From Magnolia sinica (Eukaryota; Streptophyta; Magnoliopsida; Magnoliales; Magnoliaceae): a DNA stretch of 64,000 bases. This document shows, piece after piece, positions 1 through 10,681 of this stretch. The position numbers and the translations under genes are program-made. The notes beneath the pieces are model-generated. The model was not told the origin of the DNA, ran no database searches, and saw nothing but the letters and a program-made list of their open reading frames with translations. The DNA lies in the NCBI RefSeq assembly GCF_029962835.1, contig NC_080584.1, forward strand, positions 82,178,862-82,242,861, read 5' to 3'. Position 1 is the stretch's first letter; the number at the start of each line of letters is the position of its first letter.

Positions 1-762
1 ACTATAGCACTTACAAAACAGATACCTTCATATGCCAAATTCCTGAAAGACTTATGCACGACCAAACGACGGCAGAGTATTCAAAAGAAGATCTTCTTGA
101 CCGAGAAAGTGAGTGCCATCCTAAAGCAAGATGTGCCACAGAAATTCAAGGATCCCGGTAGCCCAACCATATCATGTGTAATCGGGGACCATCGAATTGA
201 TCATGCACTTCTTGACTTAGGAGCGAGCGTCAATTTGATTCCCTACTCAGTATACAAACAGTTAGGTTTGGGTGAATTAAAACCCATCCTAACCACACTA
301 GAACTTGCTGATCGCTCTATTCGTGTACCAAGAGGGATAATTGAGGATGTGTTGGTCCAAGTTGATAGATTTTACTACCCTGTAGATTTTATCATCCTGG
401 ACACTAAACCCATCAATAACATGAGCACTCAGATCCCCGTCATCCTTGGTTGCCCATTCCTTGCCACTTCAAATGCAATTATCAATTGCAGGAATGGTGT
501 CATGACTATATCTTTTGGGAATATGACATTGGAGTCAAACATCTTTTTCAATAACGGCAGAAACTTAGAGGATGATGACGATTTCCACGACATTAACATG
601 ATTGACTCTTTAGTGGAAGATACGACACCTCTGACCTTATCCTCTAACTGTCTAGAGACATGCCTGGCCCACTCCCATGATTTTAATGATGACATGATTA
701 GGGAGACATGTACCTTGCTTGATACTGCATCGGTACTTGAAGCTAACCGATGGAGGCCATAA
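1..762 (+). pseudogene. Athila pol, aspartic protease region (broken)
   Basis: The frame is open from base 1, so the protein begins upstream of the window. The retropepsin-like domain has the active-site motif DLGASVNLIP (DLGA rather than DTGA, usual in Athila), coded near bases 214-243. It is followed by the hydrophobic strand VDFIILD and a second conserved turn ILGCPFLATS, coded near 445-471. An in-frame TAA at 760-762 separates it from the reverse transcriptase, which continues in the same frame; a C-to-T change of a CAA codon would explain it. In the family the protease cuts the Gag-Pol precursor in virus-like particles. The domain itself looks complete, but the polyprotein is broken. Confidence 0.85.
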
Positions 763-1911
763 TTTGAAGAGTTGCCCCAAACTGATGTAGTGCCTCTACC
801 GTCTAACCTCAAGCCGCCGAAGCTTGACCTAAAATCTTTGCCCTCTGATTTGAAATATGTCTATTTAGGTCAAGATGAAACATACCCGGTGGTGATCTCT
901 GCCCACCTAGAGAAAGAACAGGAGAGTATACTCATATCTACTCTCATTGAGCGTAAGGGAGCCCTTGAATGGACGATAGCGGACCTCAAGAGAATCGACT
1001 CCTCGATTTGTACTCACCGCATTTATCTTGAGGATAATGCTAAGACTGCTCGGCAATCACAACGTAGACTAAATCCAAACATGAGGGAAGTGGTTAAGGC
1101 CGAGGTTCTTAAACTATTAGATGTGGGTATCATATACCCCATATCCGATAGTCAATGGGTGAGTCCAACTCAGGTGGTTCCTAAGAAGTCCGGAATCACC
1201 ATCATAGCCAATGCCAATAATGAACTCGTGCCAACTAGAGTTACTACTGGTTGGAGAATGTGCATTGACTATAGGAAGCTGAATACCGTCACGAGGAAGT
1301 ACCACTTTCCTTTGTCCTTCATTGATCAAATCTTGGAAAGGCTAACTGGTCATTCCTATTACTGTTTCCTTGACGGGTATTCGGGCTACAATCAGATTGA
1401 AATCGCCCCTGAGGACCAGGAAAAGGCCACATTTACATGCCCCTACGGCACCTTTTCCTACAGAAGGATGTCATTCGGATTATGTAATGCCCCTGCCACC
1501 TTTCAGCGATATATGATGAGTATTTTTTCTGACATGGTGGGGAAATGTCTAGAGGTCTTCATGGAGGATTTCTCTGTTTTCGGTTCATCTTTCAGCGAGT
1601 GCTTCGAGAGTCATAAATGTGTGCTGAAAAGATGTGAAGAGAAGAACTTGATACTTAATAGGGAGAAGTGTCATTTCATGGTTCATAAGGGAATTGTCCT
1701 TGGACATATTATCTCGTCTAAAGGAATCGAGGTGGATAAGGAAAAAATCGATCTTATCTCTAACCTACCTCCACCCAAGAACATCAGAGATGTGCGATCC
1801 TTTTTAGGACACGCAGAATTTTATAGACGATTCATAAAGGACTTTAATCTCCTCTCTCGTCCCTTATGTAATCTTCTGCAAAAGGATGCACCATACGAGG
1901 GGACTGAGTGA
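763..1911 (+). pseudogene. Athila pol, reverse transcriptase domain (broken)
   Basis: This is the linker and reverse transcriptase domain that copies element RNA into DNA. Visible motifs are WRMCIDYRKLN, the catalytic-aspartate block FLDGYSGYNQI, FTCPYGTFSYRRMSFGLCNAPATFQR, LGHIISSKGIEVD and the connection motif SFLGHAEFYRRFI. The catalytic box, normally F/Y-M-D-D, reads F-M-E-D at 1558-1569, so one metal-binding aspartate is now glutamate. The frame is continuous with the protease region before it and RNase H after it, and is closed by TGA at 1909-1911. With both lesions the enzyme is almost certainly dead. Identification of the domain is secure. Confidence 0.9.
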
Positions 1912-2634
1912 TGTCAGGAAGCTTTCACCAAGCTTAAGGGCATGTTAACCACTGCACCTATCATGCAACCACCCGATTGGAGCCTTCCTTTTAAGCTTAT
2001 GTGCGACGCTTCTGATTATGCTCTTGGAGCGGTTCTAGGCCAGAGAAAAGATAAGAGGCCCTATGTCATTCATTACGCAAGTTGAACTTTAAATTCTACC
2101 CAAGTGAACTACTCGACTACGGAAAAGGAACTCCTAGCCGTAGTGTTCGCTTTGGATAAATTTAGGTCCTACTTGATCGGATCCAAGATCATTATCTACA
2201 CGGATCATGCGGCACTTAAGTATCTTCTTTCTAAGAATGATTCTAAGCCCCGCCTGATACGATGGATCCTTCTACTCCAAGAATTTGATTTGGAAATTAA
2301 AGATAAAAAGGAAGTAGAGAACGTAGTGGCCAATCATCTGTCTCGCCTTAATACCTCTGATTCCCCTGAGGCGACCCATATCAATGACATGTTCCCTGAT
2401 GAACAATTGTTCAGAGTCTCCCATTCACCTTGGTTCGCTGATATTACTTATTATCTTGCCACAGGTTCCATACCTACACATTGGACTGCGCAAGATAAGA
2501 AGAAATTTTTCACCAAGGTACGTAACTTTTTCTGGGATGATCCTTATTTGTTTAAATATTGTCCAGACCAAATCCTGAGGAGATGTGTGCCAGACGATGA
2601 GCATCAGAGTATCATCTCTTTCTGTCACTCATAG
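1912..2634 (+). pseudogene. Athila pol, RNase H domain (broken)
   Basis: RNase H removes the RNA strand during reverse transcription. The domain begins near 2000 with CDASDYALGAVLG, contains a TGA at 2083-2085, then [16 protein letters not shown] and [11 protein letters not shown]. The last catalytic aspartate, normally in ADHLSR, reads ANHLSR, with asparagine coded at 2332-2334. Stops at 2083-2085 (TGA) and 2632-2634 (TAG) lie in the same frame as the flanking pol segments, so these are point lesions and not frame changes. The first TGA fits a C-to-T change of an arginine codon. This is a decayed copy with a recognisable fold but a missing key residue. Confidence 0.85.
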
Positions 2635-3715
2635 GCCTGTGGTGGTCACTTTTCTACTAAAAAGACCACGGCCAAGATTTTACAGTGTGGCTTTTATTGG
2701 CCCACTATGTTCAGGGACACTCATGAGTTTTGCAAGGCTTGTGAGCGTTGTCAAAAATTGGGAGCATTGTCCCGTCGAAATATGATGCCTTTGAATCCCA
2801 TCCTCATCATAGAAGCATTTGACTGCTGGGGCATTGATTTCATGAGACCATTCCCCCAATCATTTAGAAATTTGTATATTTTGCTCGCCGTATATTATGT
2901 CACTAAATGGGTCGAAGCAATTCCGTGCCGAAATAATGACCATCGCACGGTCATTAAATTCTTAAAAGAGAACATCCTTTCGCGGTTCGGGACGCTTCGA
3001 GCCATCATTAGTGATGGGGGCTCACACTTTTGTAATAGACCATTCGAGAGCTTAGTGAAGAAATACGGTATCTCTCATAAGGTAAGCACCCCATACCATC
3101 CACAAACAAGTGGACAAGTTGAGATTTTCAATAGGGAGATCAAACATATCCTGGAGAAAACGGTTAACCCTGATCGTAAGGATTAGTCAATCCGATTGAC
3201 CGATGCCTTATGGGCATATCGTACTGCTTTTAAAACCCCTATTGGAATGTCTTCCTTTAGACTTGTCTATGGGAAAGCTTGTCACTTGCCTGTGGAGTTG
3301 GAACATAAAGCGTACTAGGCGATCAAAAATCTGAATTTCAATATGGAAAACGCTGGCTCGCTACATAAACTTCAATTAAATGAACTTGAAGAAATCCGAA
3401 ACGATGCATACGAGAACTCGAGAATTTACAAAGACAGAATGAAGGCGTTTCATGACCAATGTATTTTACGAAAATCATTCACACCTAGTCAGAAAGTATA
3501 ATCCTCAATTACATCTCTTTCTAGGTAAGCTTCGATCTCGTTGGACCGGCCCTTACATTGTGGTCACTGCGTATCCTCATGGGGCCGTTGGGATAAGAGA
3601 TCCTGACAATGGCAAGAAGTTTAAAGTAAATAGACATCGCTTAAAGCCATTTGTCAAGAAATTCGATTCAGAGGACATGTCCATACCTCTGACTGATCCT
3701 GTTTACCAGGATTGA
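2635..3715 (+). pseudogene. Athila pol, integrase (broken)
   Basis: Integrase inserts the cDNA into the host genome. The zinc-binding half is visible as GGHFS and CERCQKLG. The core follows with the catalytic triad in GIDFM, ISDGGSHF and QVEIFNREIK. TAG stops at 3184-3186 and 3316-3318 sit in-frame where tryptophan is usual, consistent with TGG-to-TAG changes. The C-terminal part (FLGKLRSRWTGPY, then RHRLKPFVKK) is read one frame over from about 3500, so a small indel lies near there. The end is TGA at 3713-3715. No chromodomain follows, which fits the Athila/Tat group. Confidence 0.85.
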
Positions 3716-5050
3716 CCTCCTAGTCTGATGGAGGTATAGGTAGGTTTTCTGTTTTCATAGGACTAGGATAGTTTCCTTTATACTGTTTTAGGATAGACGG
3801 TAAACTTAGCGCTCCTAGGAGCCAACCCAGCTTTTCATTCCGTTTCATTTTCCTAGTTAGTTAGTTCAATGTTTGTGGGTAACATTGTTACAAACCCTCA
3901 CGAGACTACAACTCGTCCACTAGGGGTAACCTAGGGGTTTAAAGGCTTGTTGCATACGCTAAATGCAATCGAGAGTACCTACGAAAGTGGTGCAGGTAGG
4001 ACCTTCTTTTTGTGATTTTATTTTTTTGATTTCTTTCTTGTGCTAACTCACTTTTTCGTTAATATTTTTGAGAAAGCCTCTTGATTCTTTCGTCCAGGTA
4101 CTATCTTTCCCTCACTCCTCTTATATTTTCGTTGTCTCATGTGCATTGCATGCTTATCTTTTACATTGAGGACAATATAAATTTTAGGTTGGGGGTGGGA
4201 GATTAGGTTATCTAATCAGTGTTTTCTTGGTCTTGAGCAAAAAATATGAAATTTTTCAAAAAATTTTCTGACATTTTTGTGAATTCGAAGTGATTTTGAC
4301 AACCATCTTGGATTTAGAATTCAAGATACGTAATATTGGTAATTTATGACTCGTGGACTCAGTATCTTTTAGATTTCACAATTAAGTTTGAATTGTCAAT
4401 CCATGATTAGAAGTTTTAAATATTGATTGAATCATGATTTCACAAAACTTTCACATTAAGGATTCAATTCGATATTAAAGGATTAACTTGGTAATCACTA
4501 AACATGAAAGGAACCAACTTGGAAAAATTGAATGGATTGGGCGAACAGTCTTTACCATAGGTTTGCTCCCTATAGGTGAGGATTCGATTCCCCGTGGATG
4601 ATATTTGAAAAAGAGTTGGGTGTACAGTCTTTACCATAGGTTTGCTCCCTATAGGTGAGGATTCGATTCCCATTCTTGGCGTTACTTTTAATGAAAAAAA
4701 AAAATCAAAAAAAAAATTTTAAAAAAATTAAAAGAATAAAAAGATAATGTGTAAGGCAAGTTTGGGTTATCGTGAATTCTCTTATTGGTTACCAATAATA
4801 TCCTTAAATAGAGAGGTGAATCTTAGTGTTGATAAGTCGAGATTAGACTATACATCCATGGAATTCAATGTTTAGAATTGTTCTAATTGACGGACTAATA
4901 TTTTGAACTTAATTATGAAGTTACCGTGTGCTTGAGTCTAGGAGAAGAATTATGTCCAACATTCATGAATCTCAGATTTTTCGTATCTGAATCGTTTTTC
5001 GAAATATCACTCGGTTTCACAGGAATTGTTTCGTAATTCTCCTCGGGACT
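3716..5050 (+). other. Athila 3' untranslated spacer
   Basis: This AT-rich, non-coding stretch lies between the end of pol and the LTR remnant. It has a purine-rich tract (GGGGGTGGGA, 4191-4200) resembling a polypurine tract, and A-rich runs at 4690-4740. Athila elements have long 3' spacers and sometimes an env-like frame, but none is visible. The end ('ctcctcgggactagcatg', about 5039-5056) is where the homologous LTR sequence starts abruptly. Confidence 0.6.
4545..4672 (+). repeat. Two-copy direct repeat with a tRNA-like B-box
   Basis: Two near-identical units of about 49 bases start with 'acagtctttaccatagg' at 4545 and 4624 (period 79). Both end in 'gaggattcgattccc', which resembles the pol III B-box and T-loop of a tRNA. 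An A-rich run follows the second copy, as in a SINE tail. It may be a family-typical piece of the Athila spacer or a tRNA-derived insertion. Confidence 0.6.
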
Positions 5051-6035
5051 AGCATGCGCTGACCGACGTATCTCCCAGTCCGGCTCTTTCTCAAACAGCG
5101 TCCGCCCACGTCTTCCATCGGTTTTGCTTGTGGGCCCCACCCATCATCCATATCATGAATCTGAACCGTCCAAGGTGTTCAGGGAGGGGGTATTACCCTT
5201 ACCTAGGTGGCATAAATACAGAAGATAGTGAGGGTCACAATCCAGCCGTCCAAACGGAAGATTGACGGTGGACTGAACCGGCTTGTTGGCCACACCGAAA
5301 TCAAATCAAAACAGTTCCTTCCAGAATGGTTTTTCGTCCTGAATCTAGTGGACAGTGTGGATGTCATAACAGAATGTAATCATGGGACCCGCCAGAAACA
5401 CTGCGGAAGAAGTCCGTTCTCTCTGTTCGCGCAAGATCAAAGCTTGCGGACGGAATTTGTGGGCCACCATGGCCCATGATCCAGATAATCGGGATCGTCC
5501 ATCAGGGGTAAAAGGGCCCTATAAACATGGCCTAGGTGTCGAAATCGCGGAATGAAGTGCAGGCAGCTGTTGATATTCCAAAACGCAGAATAGACGGTGT
5601 AACAAAATAAACTGTGGGCCACCATGGTTTTAACCCAAAATCGATCAGGTCTGAATGGTTTTTCTTAAATAATCCAGTGGACGGTGTGGATTTCTTGAAA
5701 GATAGCCAAAGTGGGCCCCACCGAGAGCACGGCGCAGCTCTTATGCGTATGTTACGCACGTCTGAAAATTTCGGACGTTTCGGACAGTGGTGGCCCATCT
5801 CTGCCGATCTATTTATTGATCCAGACCATTCAAGTTGCAGATTCTGGGGTCTAAACTCCTCCTAGGTGGTCGGATCGACCGGACTGGTTTCACTTTCATC
5901 TTGCACTCGATCCAAACGCAAGTCCTTTTGCGTTTCTTTTGCTGCGCACGCTACTGCACCGCCTGACTGCGTAAGAAGCTGTCTAGGAGCTTTCCGCACC
6001 GACGCCAGCAGCCACAGGATGGCGCGTAATGCTTC

Positions 6036-6041
6036 TATAAA
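6036..6041 (+). promoter_or_regulatory. TATA box of the LTR promoter
   Basis: TATAAA in a conserved setting ('ctataaaggagaag') that recurs in the solo LTR at 16780-16787 as TATAAAAG. This is the expected place for the LTR pol II promoter, at the U3/R border. Confidence 0.5.
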
Positions 6042-6200
6042 GGAGAAGAAGAGAGAGAAAAAGGGATCGGAGAGGAGAAAAAGGAATTTTGGCAGGGACG
6101 TGGCTGGACGTGAAGCTGTTTAACAGTTTGTTTTCTTCTTCTCCTTGTCCTGATTTTATGCATTGAGAGGTGAGTTAAATCATGGACATGAGTAGCTAAA

Positions 6201-6222
6201 CCTCTTAGCTAGGGCTAAGAGG
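6201..6222 (+). other. Conserved 9-bp hairpin in the LTR
   Basis: CCTCTTAGC and GCTAAGAGG form a perfect 9-bp stem around the loop TAGG. The same hairpin is preserved unchanged at 16930-16951 in the solo LTR although the flanks differ. It lies about 165 bases after the TATA box, so it would be in the transcript leader or R region. Confidence 0.6.
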
Positions 6223-6869
6223 TGAAGCTTGTAGCGGGATGGGAGACTTTTGTTATGCCTTTTGTTTAGACTGAATTAATTTTTGATTTAATTTTATTAT
6301 GGGAATATTTGTAGTTTTTAATGGCCTGTTGTGACTGAGATTACAATGGGTTTGCAATGGCTTTGAGTATTTCTTTTTCCTTACTTTAATTATGACGTCA
6401 GGAAGCCCTGTTGTTCGCCATCGTCTCCTGGGCATGGTTGGATGGCGGTATCATTCCTAACCTTCATAAACATCTGATTAGTTGGTAATTAGTTTAATTT
6501 TGTTGTTGACTTTGTCTCCTGGGCATGGTTTGGTGATGGAATCCATTCTAATTCATATACCTTTCATCTCTTTAAAAATTATATCAGAGGAAGTTCAGTT
6601 TAAGTTTCATGATTTTTGAAGCAGGCATAAGATCTCCCTGATCTCTACAAGCGGATCCTCTGAATCCCTAGTTTCCTATCTCTGAATTCCTTAAGTTTTA
6701 GAGTAATATTTCACTATTATTCCTCAAAAACCATTTGATTTATATTTCATCTTAATATAGTTCTAATTCTACCTAACTTCAGATTACGAACAAGTTTCAG
6801 TCCCTTAGGATTCGACCTCGGTCTCACCGAGTTTATTACTACATCACAACCCTATACTTGGGGAGTGAA

Positions 6870-6940
6870 CATTAAACGGTATCATGTTCGTAAAATCAGG
6901 TAATAACTAGGGTCTAATATGCAATATTTGACCCTCAACA
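6870..6940 (-). repeat. Start of an Athila-type LTR, inverted
   Basis: The reverse complement of these 71 bases matches the first 71 bases of the solo LTR at 15559 ('tgttgagggtcaaatattgc' and on). It abuts, with a 2-base CA overlap, the 3' end of the forward LTR. The true LTR terminus is at 6940, next to decayed gag sequence. Confidence 0.8.
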
Positions 6941-7581
6941 CATGCATGTGAGCCTAATGTAACTGGCATAATAGGGAAGGGTTCAGGCTGAGCAATCTAA
7001 TATTCAAGCCGAAGCTTTCAATAGAATTTTAGAATTTCTTAATGAGAAATTCCCAGACGCCAATTGTTAATTATAACATGGTGATACCTCCCTTCGAGAA
7101 TATCCCTTAAGAACCACTGGCTCTTCCACTACATAACATTCGGTTGGACTAAGGCCAAGTTGGTCAAAACGCGCCACCTCAGGTAGGCATTAAAGGGAAT
7201 GGTCGTACCCCTTGGAGGGCATTTTTCCCTGATCAACGAACTCCATGGGGGGTAGGCTCCAGTTATTCAACCTCCTCGGATGGTTAACTAAGAGATCACA
7301 AGACAACTACTTTGCCTCCCCAGATGGGCTAGGAAGAGTTAGTTAACTTAATACAAGAAGTTGTCGATCAACGACATGACCAGTATATTAATTAGCCTAC
7401 ATATCATAAGCCTTATCTAGACTAGGTCAATTGGCTCGCTGAAGTGTTGAGGGGCTATAAAGTACCATAGTTTACATTATTTTTTGGGGAGATATGCTAA
7501 TTCACTGCTGAACATTTTGGCCACTTCATTATGCAATGTGGTGAGTTTTTGGCCAATGAATTTGTGAAATTGAAATGGTTC
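6941..7581 (+). pseudogene. Decayed Ty3 gag, first part
   Basis: No open frame remains, but the conceptual translation keeps gag-like blocks: a helical N-terminal stretch near 7000-7060, then LAEVLRGYKVP, FTLFFGE, and LANEFVKLKWF just before 7581. These resemble the start of the retrotransposon Gag capsid domain, and stops interrupt all frames. The same protein resumes at 10687 beyond the solo LTR, which supports the identification. Gag forms the particle shell in the family. The 5' end is cut by the inverted LTR start at 6940. Which Ty3 lineage it belongs to is unclear. Confidence 0.6.
7577..7581. other. Target-site duplication GGTTC (left)
   Basis: GGTTC directly precedes the TGTAATG start of the solo LTR and recurs at 10682-10686 directly after its CATTACA end. 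Confidence 0.85.
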
Positions 7582-10500
7582 TGTAATGCCTTGAAATTCG
7601 GGGGTCGATCATAACTCAGCTCCCGAATTCCAAAACATTACTTATGCAACATATTTAATGATGGATGTATGTTGTCTGTATTAGTGCATAAAACATGGAA
7701 TAGATTAAGCTAAATAGCAAATATAATTCAGGGATAAGTGAAGAACGCAAGCGGAAGACTTAAAGAAATATATGTGTCCATGTACAAATCCCTGAAATAC
7801 ATATACATACCAGGTCGTACTGACAAGTGTTGCTATCAAAATTACAAGTATCAATTTACATCATTTAAACCCAAAAGAAATCTTAGAATCCCGCGCATCA
7901 GAACAAGGCTCACTAGAACCCATCTGAAAACTGCATGAAAGAGAATGCAGCCTCATCATCCTCGAACTCCGGCTCTGCCTCAAAGGTTGCATCAACATCT
8001 GCAATATCAGCAACTAAGACAGAGTCTGGTGGGTGTTTAACACCGCCCCAGAACGTGGGAGTGAGTGATTAACTCAGTGGAACAATATATTAAAGGTTAA
8101 CATGTTATCAGTTCAATCAAGCAGTAATGATAAAGCAAAAAAATCAAACATATCCTAAGTACTCTTGTTAATGCAAGGATGTATGTAAAATGATGCATGT
8201 CCTCACGTGTACACCCTCAGCGTCTTCATCTTATGTTACGCATGACATCGCCTCAAAGTGCGCCACGTCTACAAAGCACATGCAAATGCGGTGCATGAAC
8301 ATGATTACCAAGTTGTTATTAGTCCTTTTCATACAGCAGGATTGGGAAGCTAAGGTACCTTCCTCATATCACCATCCAAACAGTGATCCATTCTAGGGTC
8401 GTCAGTCCTAGACATCTCATACGATCATATGGTTTCAGGTCATTGCAAAGGGCTCGTCACCAATCAATGCACGCCTATCATACCTTCATTACTACAATAA
8501 AGCTCGTCACCTCAATGCGGTATCCAGGTATGCTCGAGGTCACTACAAAGGGTTCGTCACCAATCAATGTAGGCCGACAGCACGAATATAGTGTTCCATA
8601 CCACCATAATCGGCTCACGAGTTTGGTTGCTCACTGGTCACTACGGGGAGGCTCGTCACCCCAGCGTAGGCCGACAGCTCGACCACGGTGTCCCATACCA
8701 CCATGTCCGGCTCATGAGTCTTAGTGGATCAAGGTACCATGGTTAACAGGATTTCATCGGTAAGTTTGGTACCCTAGATTCAAATAGTAGCGTCCATACA
8801 TGGTGAACATACATCGGATAATCGGGTTACTTGACGAATTCGACTAGCACGAGCCCACGTTGGGTTGAACGACATAGAGTGCGCAAACACTCCGCGTGGC
8901 CAAACCACTGCCGACAACTCTAATACGACTCAGGTTCGTTTAATCACGTCCTACGTGGCAAAAGCAACCTCAGCCACGAACTTAAGGTCGATTACCGATT
9001 TCCTACACTATTCATAGTCCCAAACACATTCCACTATAACAGATATTGATATCAACAATTTAGAATAGTAATGGAACAACAACTCAAATCATATGGTATG
9101 TAAGCATTTGAAGAATATCAACTTAACATGGATTTAAGCATAAGTAAGACTTGAAATTAAACCACAAGGAATATGACTTGCATGAGGTAAATTCTACACA
9201 TCAATAGGAGTGTTGAGAATCGCTTCTCAACACCTGCAAATAGTATAATATATTACACTTTAGTTCATTCAGGCATTTCTACAAACACTTAGAATACATA
9301 GTTTAACATACATGACGTATGTTGAAATACACACATTTGGACAATTCCTTTTACCAAGGAGTTGCCGCACATACAGTTAGCATAAGCACATGACAAATAA
9401 TCATGGCAATCACATGTTTATATTTTATACGTATACGGTAATTTATACATACACATAGAATACACAAATCTCAATATAACACATGCATATCAAGAACGCA
9501 AAATAAACATAACATTTGACAAGTGAAATCTCATCCCTAACAAGAATAAATCATTCACTGGCATTGAAAGCCTTGAAAATCATAACCTATATGATTAAAG
9601 TCTGCACCTTAGACCAGAAATAGAACACCGAACTGATTCAGACGATATGTCTTCGTCAACGGCGACAGGATAACCTAAGGCAAGAATAGAAATGAGCTAC
9701 AACAACACAAAGACTATTCTAAGCTCTAAAACAGATTAGGGTTAGGTTAACTTACCCAAAGATGAACTCAGAATCGCCGGAATAATGATTCAAAAGTGAA
9801 GGTTTAAGGATGAAGAAGAATAGGAAAGAATTTAAGATGATTCACCAACTTCTCTCTCACTCTCTCTCTTTCTTAGCTAGGGTTAGGAAATTCGTATGGA
9901 AAAGAGAGCTAGGGTTTTAAGGTCTATATATAGGCCTAACATTGATGAAAATAACCCCAGGGCCAAGGTATACTTAGGGTATAACCAAAACAGGCCTCTC
10001 TCGATCCAACGGAGCACTTCCGGTGGGCCTATAACCACAAAAGGTCGGACTTAAGCTCACTGACCATGGATCTAGGTCAAGCTGAGTTTTCATACCGACC
10101 GGATCTTTAGATCAGCGGTGGCGGACCACACTCAAAACAACGGTCACCGAATCTCGATCAGGTCCACAAACACAAGGACATGCCTGGGCCACCTTTCCTG
10201 ATCAGAGGGTGAAATTGGGTCAAAATCCAACGGTCGGATTGCTTAAAATCGTCGCGCAAGTGACATGACTCAGATTTCATAAAATCTTAATTAATTTCTC
10301 ATCGTTCTCACACTCTTCACTCCGGACTCAATCAAATCGACCCAGAACATCATCTGGACTTGATTTTTGAGGTGATGGTCAAGTCCAACATGGTGACCGT
10401 AACAACCTAAGATCATCGCTATCGGACTTTTGACGCGCGGTCCAGGTCCGATCCAGAACTTCCAAAAATTTCTAAGAGCAACTAGATTTAGCGATGAATC

Positions 10501-10681
10501 CCAGATTTCAGAGTAACATAGCGCTAACCATTCTACAGGTTTTGAGTCATGCAGATCAAATTTAAAGTGATTGATGCGAATTTCACAAGCAATCGAGTTT
10601 AGTGCTAATTACCCCAAAAAGCTTCTAAGGAAAATAGAGGTAGTACTCGGGTCTTGACACAAAATTTTCAGGGTCATTACA
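7582..10681. mobile_element. Solo LTR, 3100 bp, inserted in gag
   Basis: It starts TGTAATGCC and ends GGTCATTACA, with matching 7-base inverted ends (TGTAATG/CATTACA), and is flanked by the perfect 5-bp duplication GGTTC. The Gag reading resumes on the far side. There is no internal coding, primer-binding site or second LTR, so it is a solo LTR left by recombination between the two LTRs of a full element. The length and ends resemble Tekay/Del-type Ty3 LTRs. Inside are CT-rich runs (9846-9875) and GC-rich stretches. Orientation cannot be fixed because the ends are symmetric and no PBS or polypurine tract remains. Confidence 0.85.

Larger units (their letters stand above)
1..6871 (+). mobile_element. 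Athila-type Ty3 retrotransposon remnant (internal region plus truncated 3' LTR)
   Basis: The order protease, reverse transcriptase, RNase H, integrase is that of Ty3/gypsy pol, and no chromodomain is seen after integrase. The DLGAS protease motif, the reverse transcriptase style and the LTR end ('gacctcggtctcaccgag') match the Athila group as I know it. The 5' LTR, PBS and gag lie before the window. The internal region runs to about 5050, where it joins the interior of an LTR; that LTR ends at 6871. Every coding part carries stops or a frameshift, so the copy cannot move by itself. Lineage assignment is from memory of the family and was not searched. Confidence 0.85.
5050..6871 (+). repeat. 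Athila 3' LTR, 5'-truncated
   Basis: Aligned by eye with the complete solo LTR at 15559-17651, this stretch matches from about base 600 of that LTR to its end. Shared blocks include the TATA region, a 9-bp hairpin, the duplicated 'cctgggcatggt' motif and the terminal 'cggtctcaccgagtttatta'. The first 600 or so bases, including the TG start and the polypurine tract, are absent. The junction carries 'agcatg', also found at the matching point of the solo LTR, so a microhomology deletion is likely. It ends in GTGAACA at 6865-6871. Confidence 0.75.

Noticed and set aside
3716-5050. Env-like gene after Athila pol
   Set aside because: Some Athila elements carry one, but no long frame, signal peptide or transmembrane pattern is visible here.
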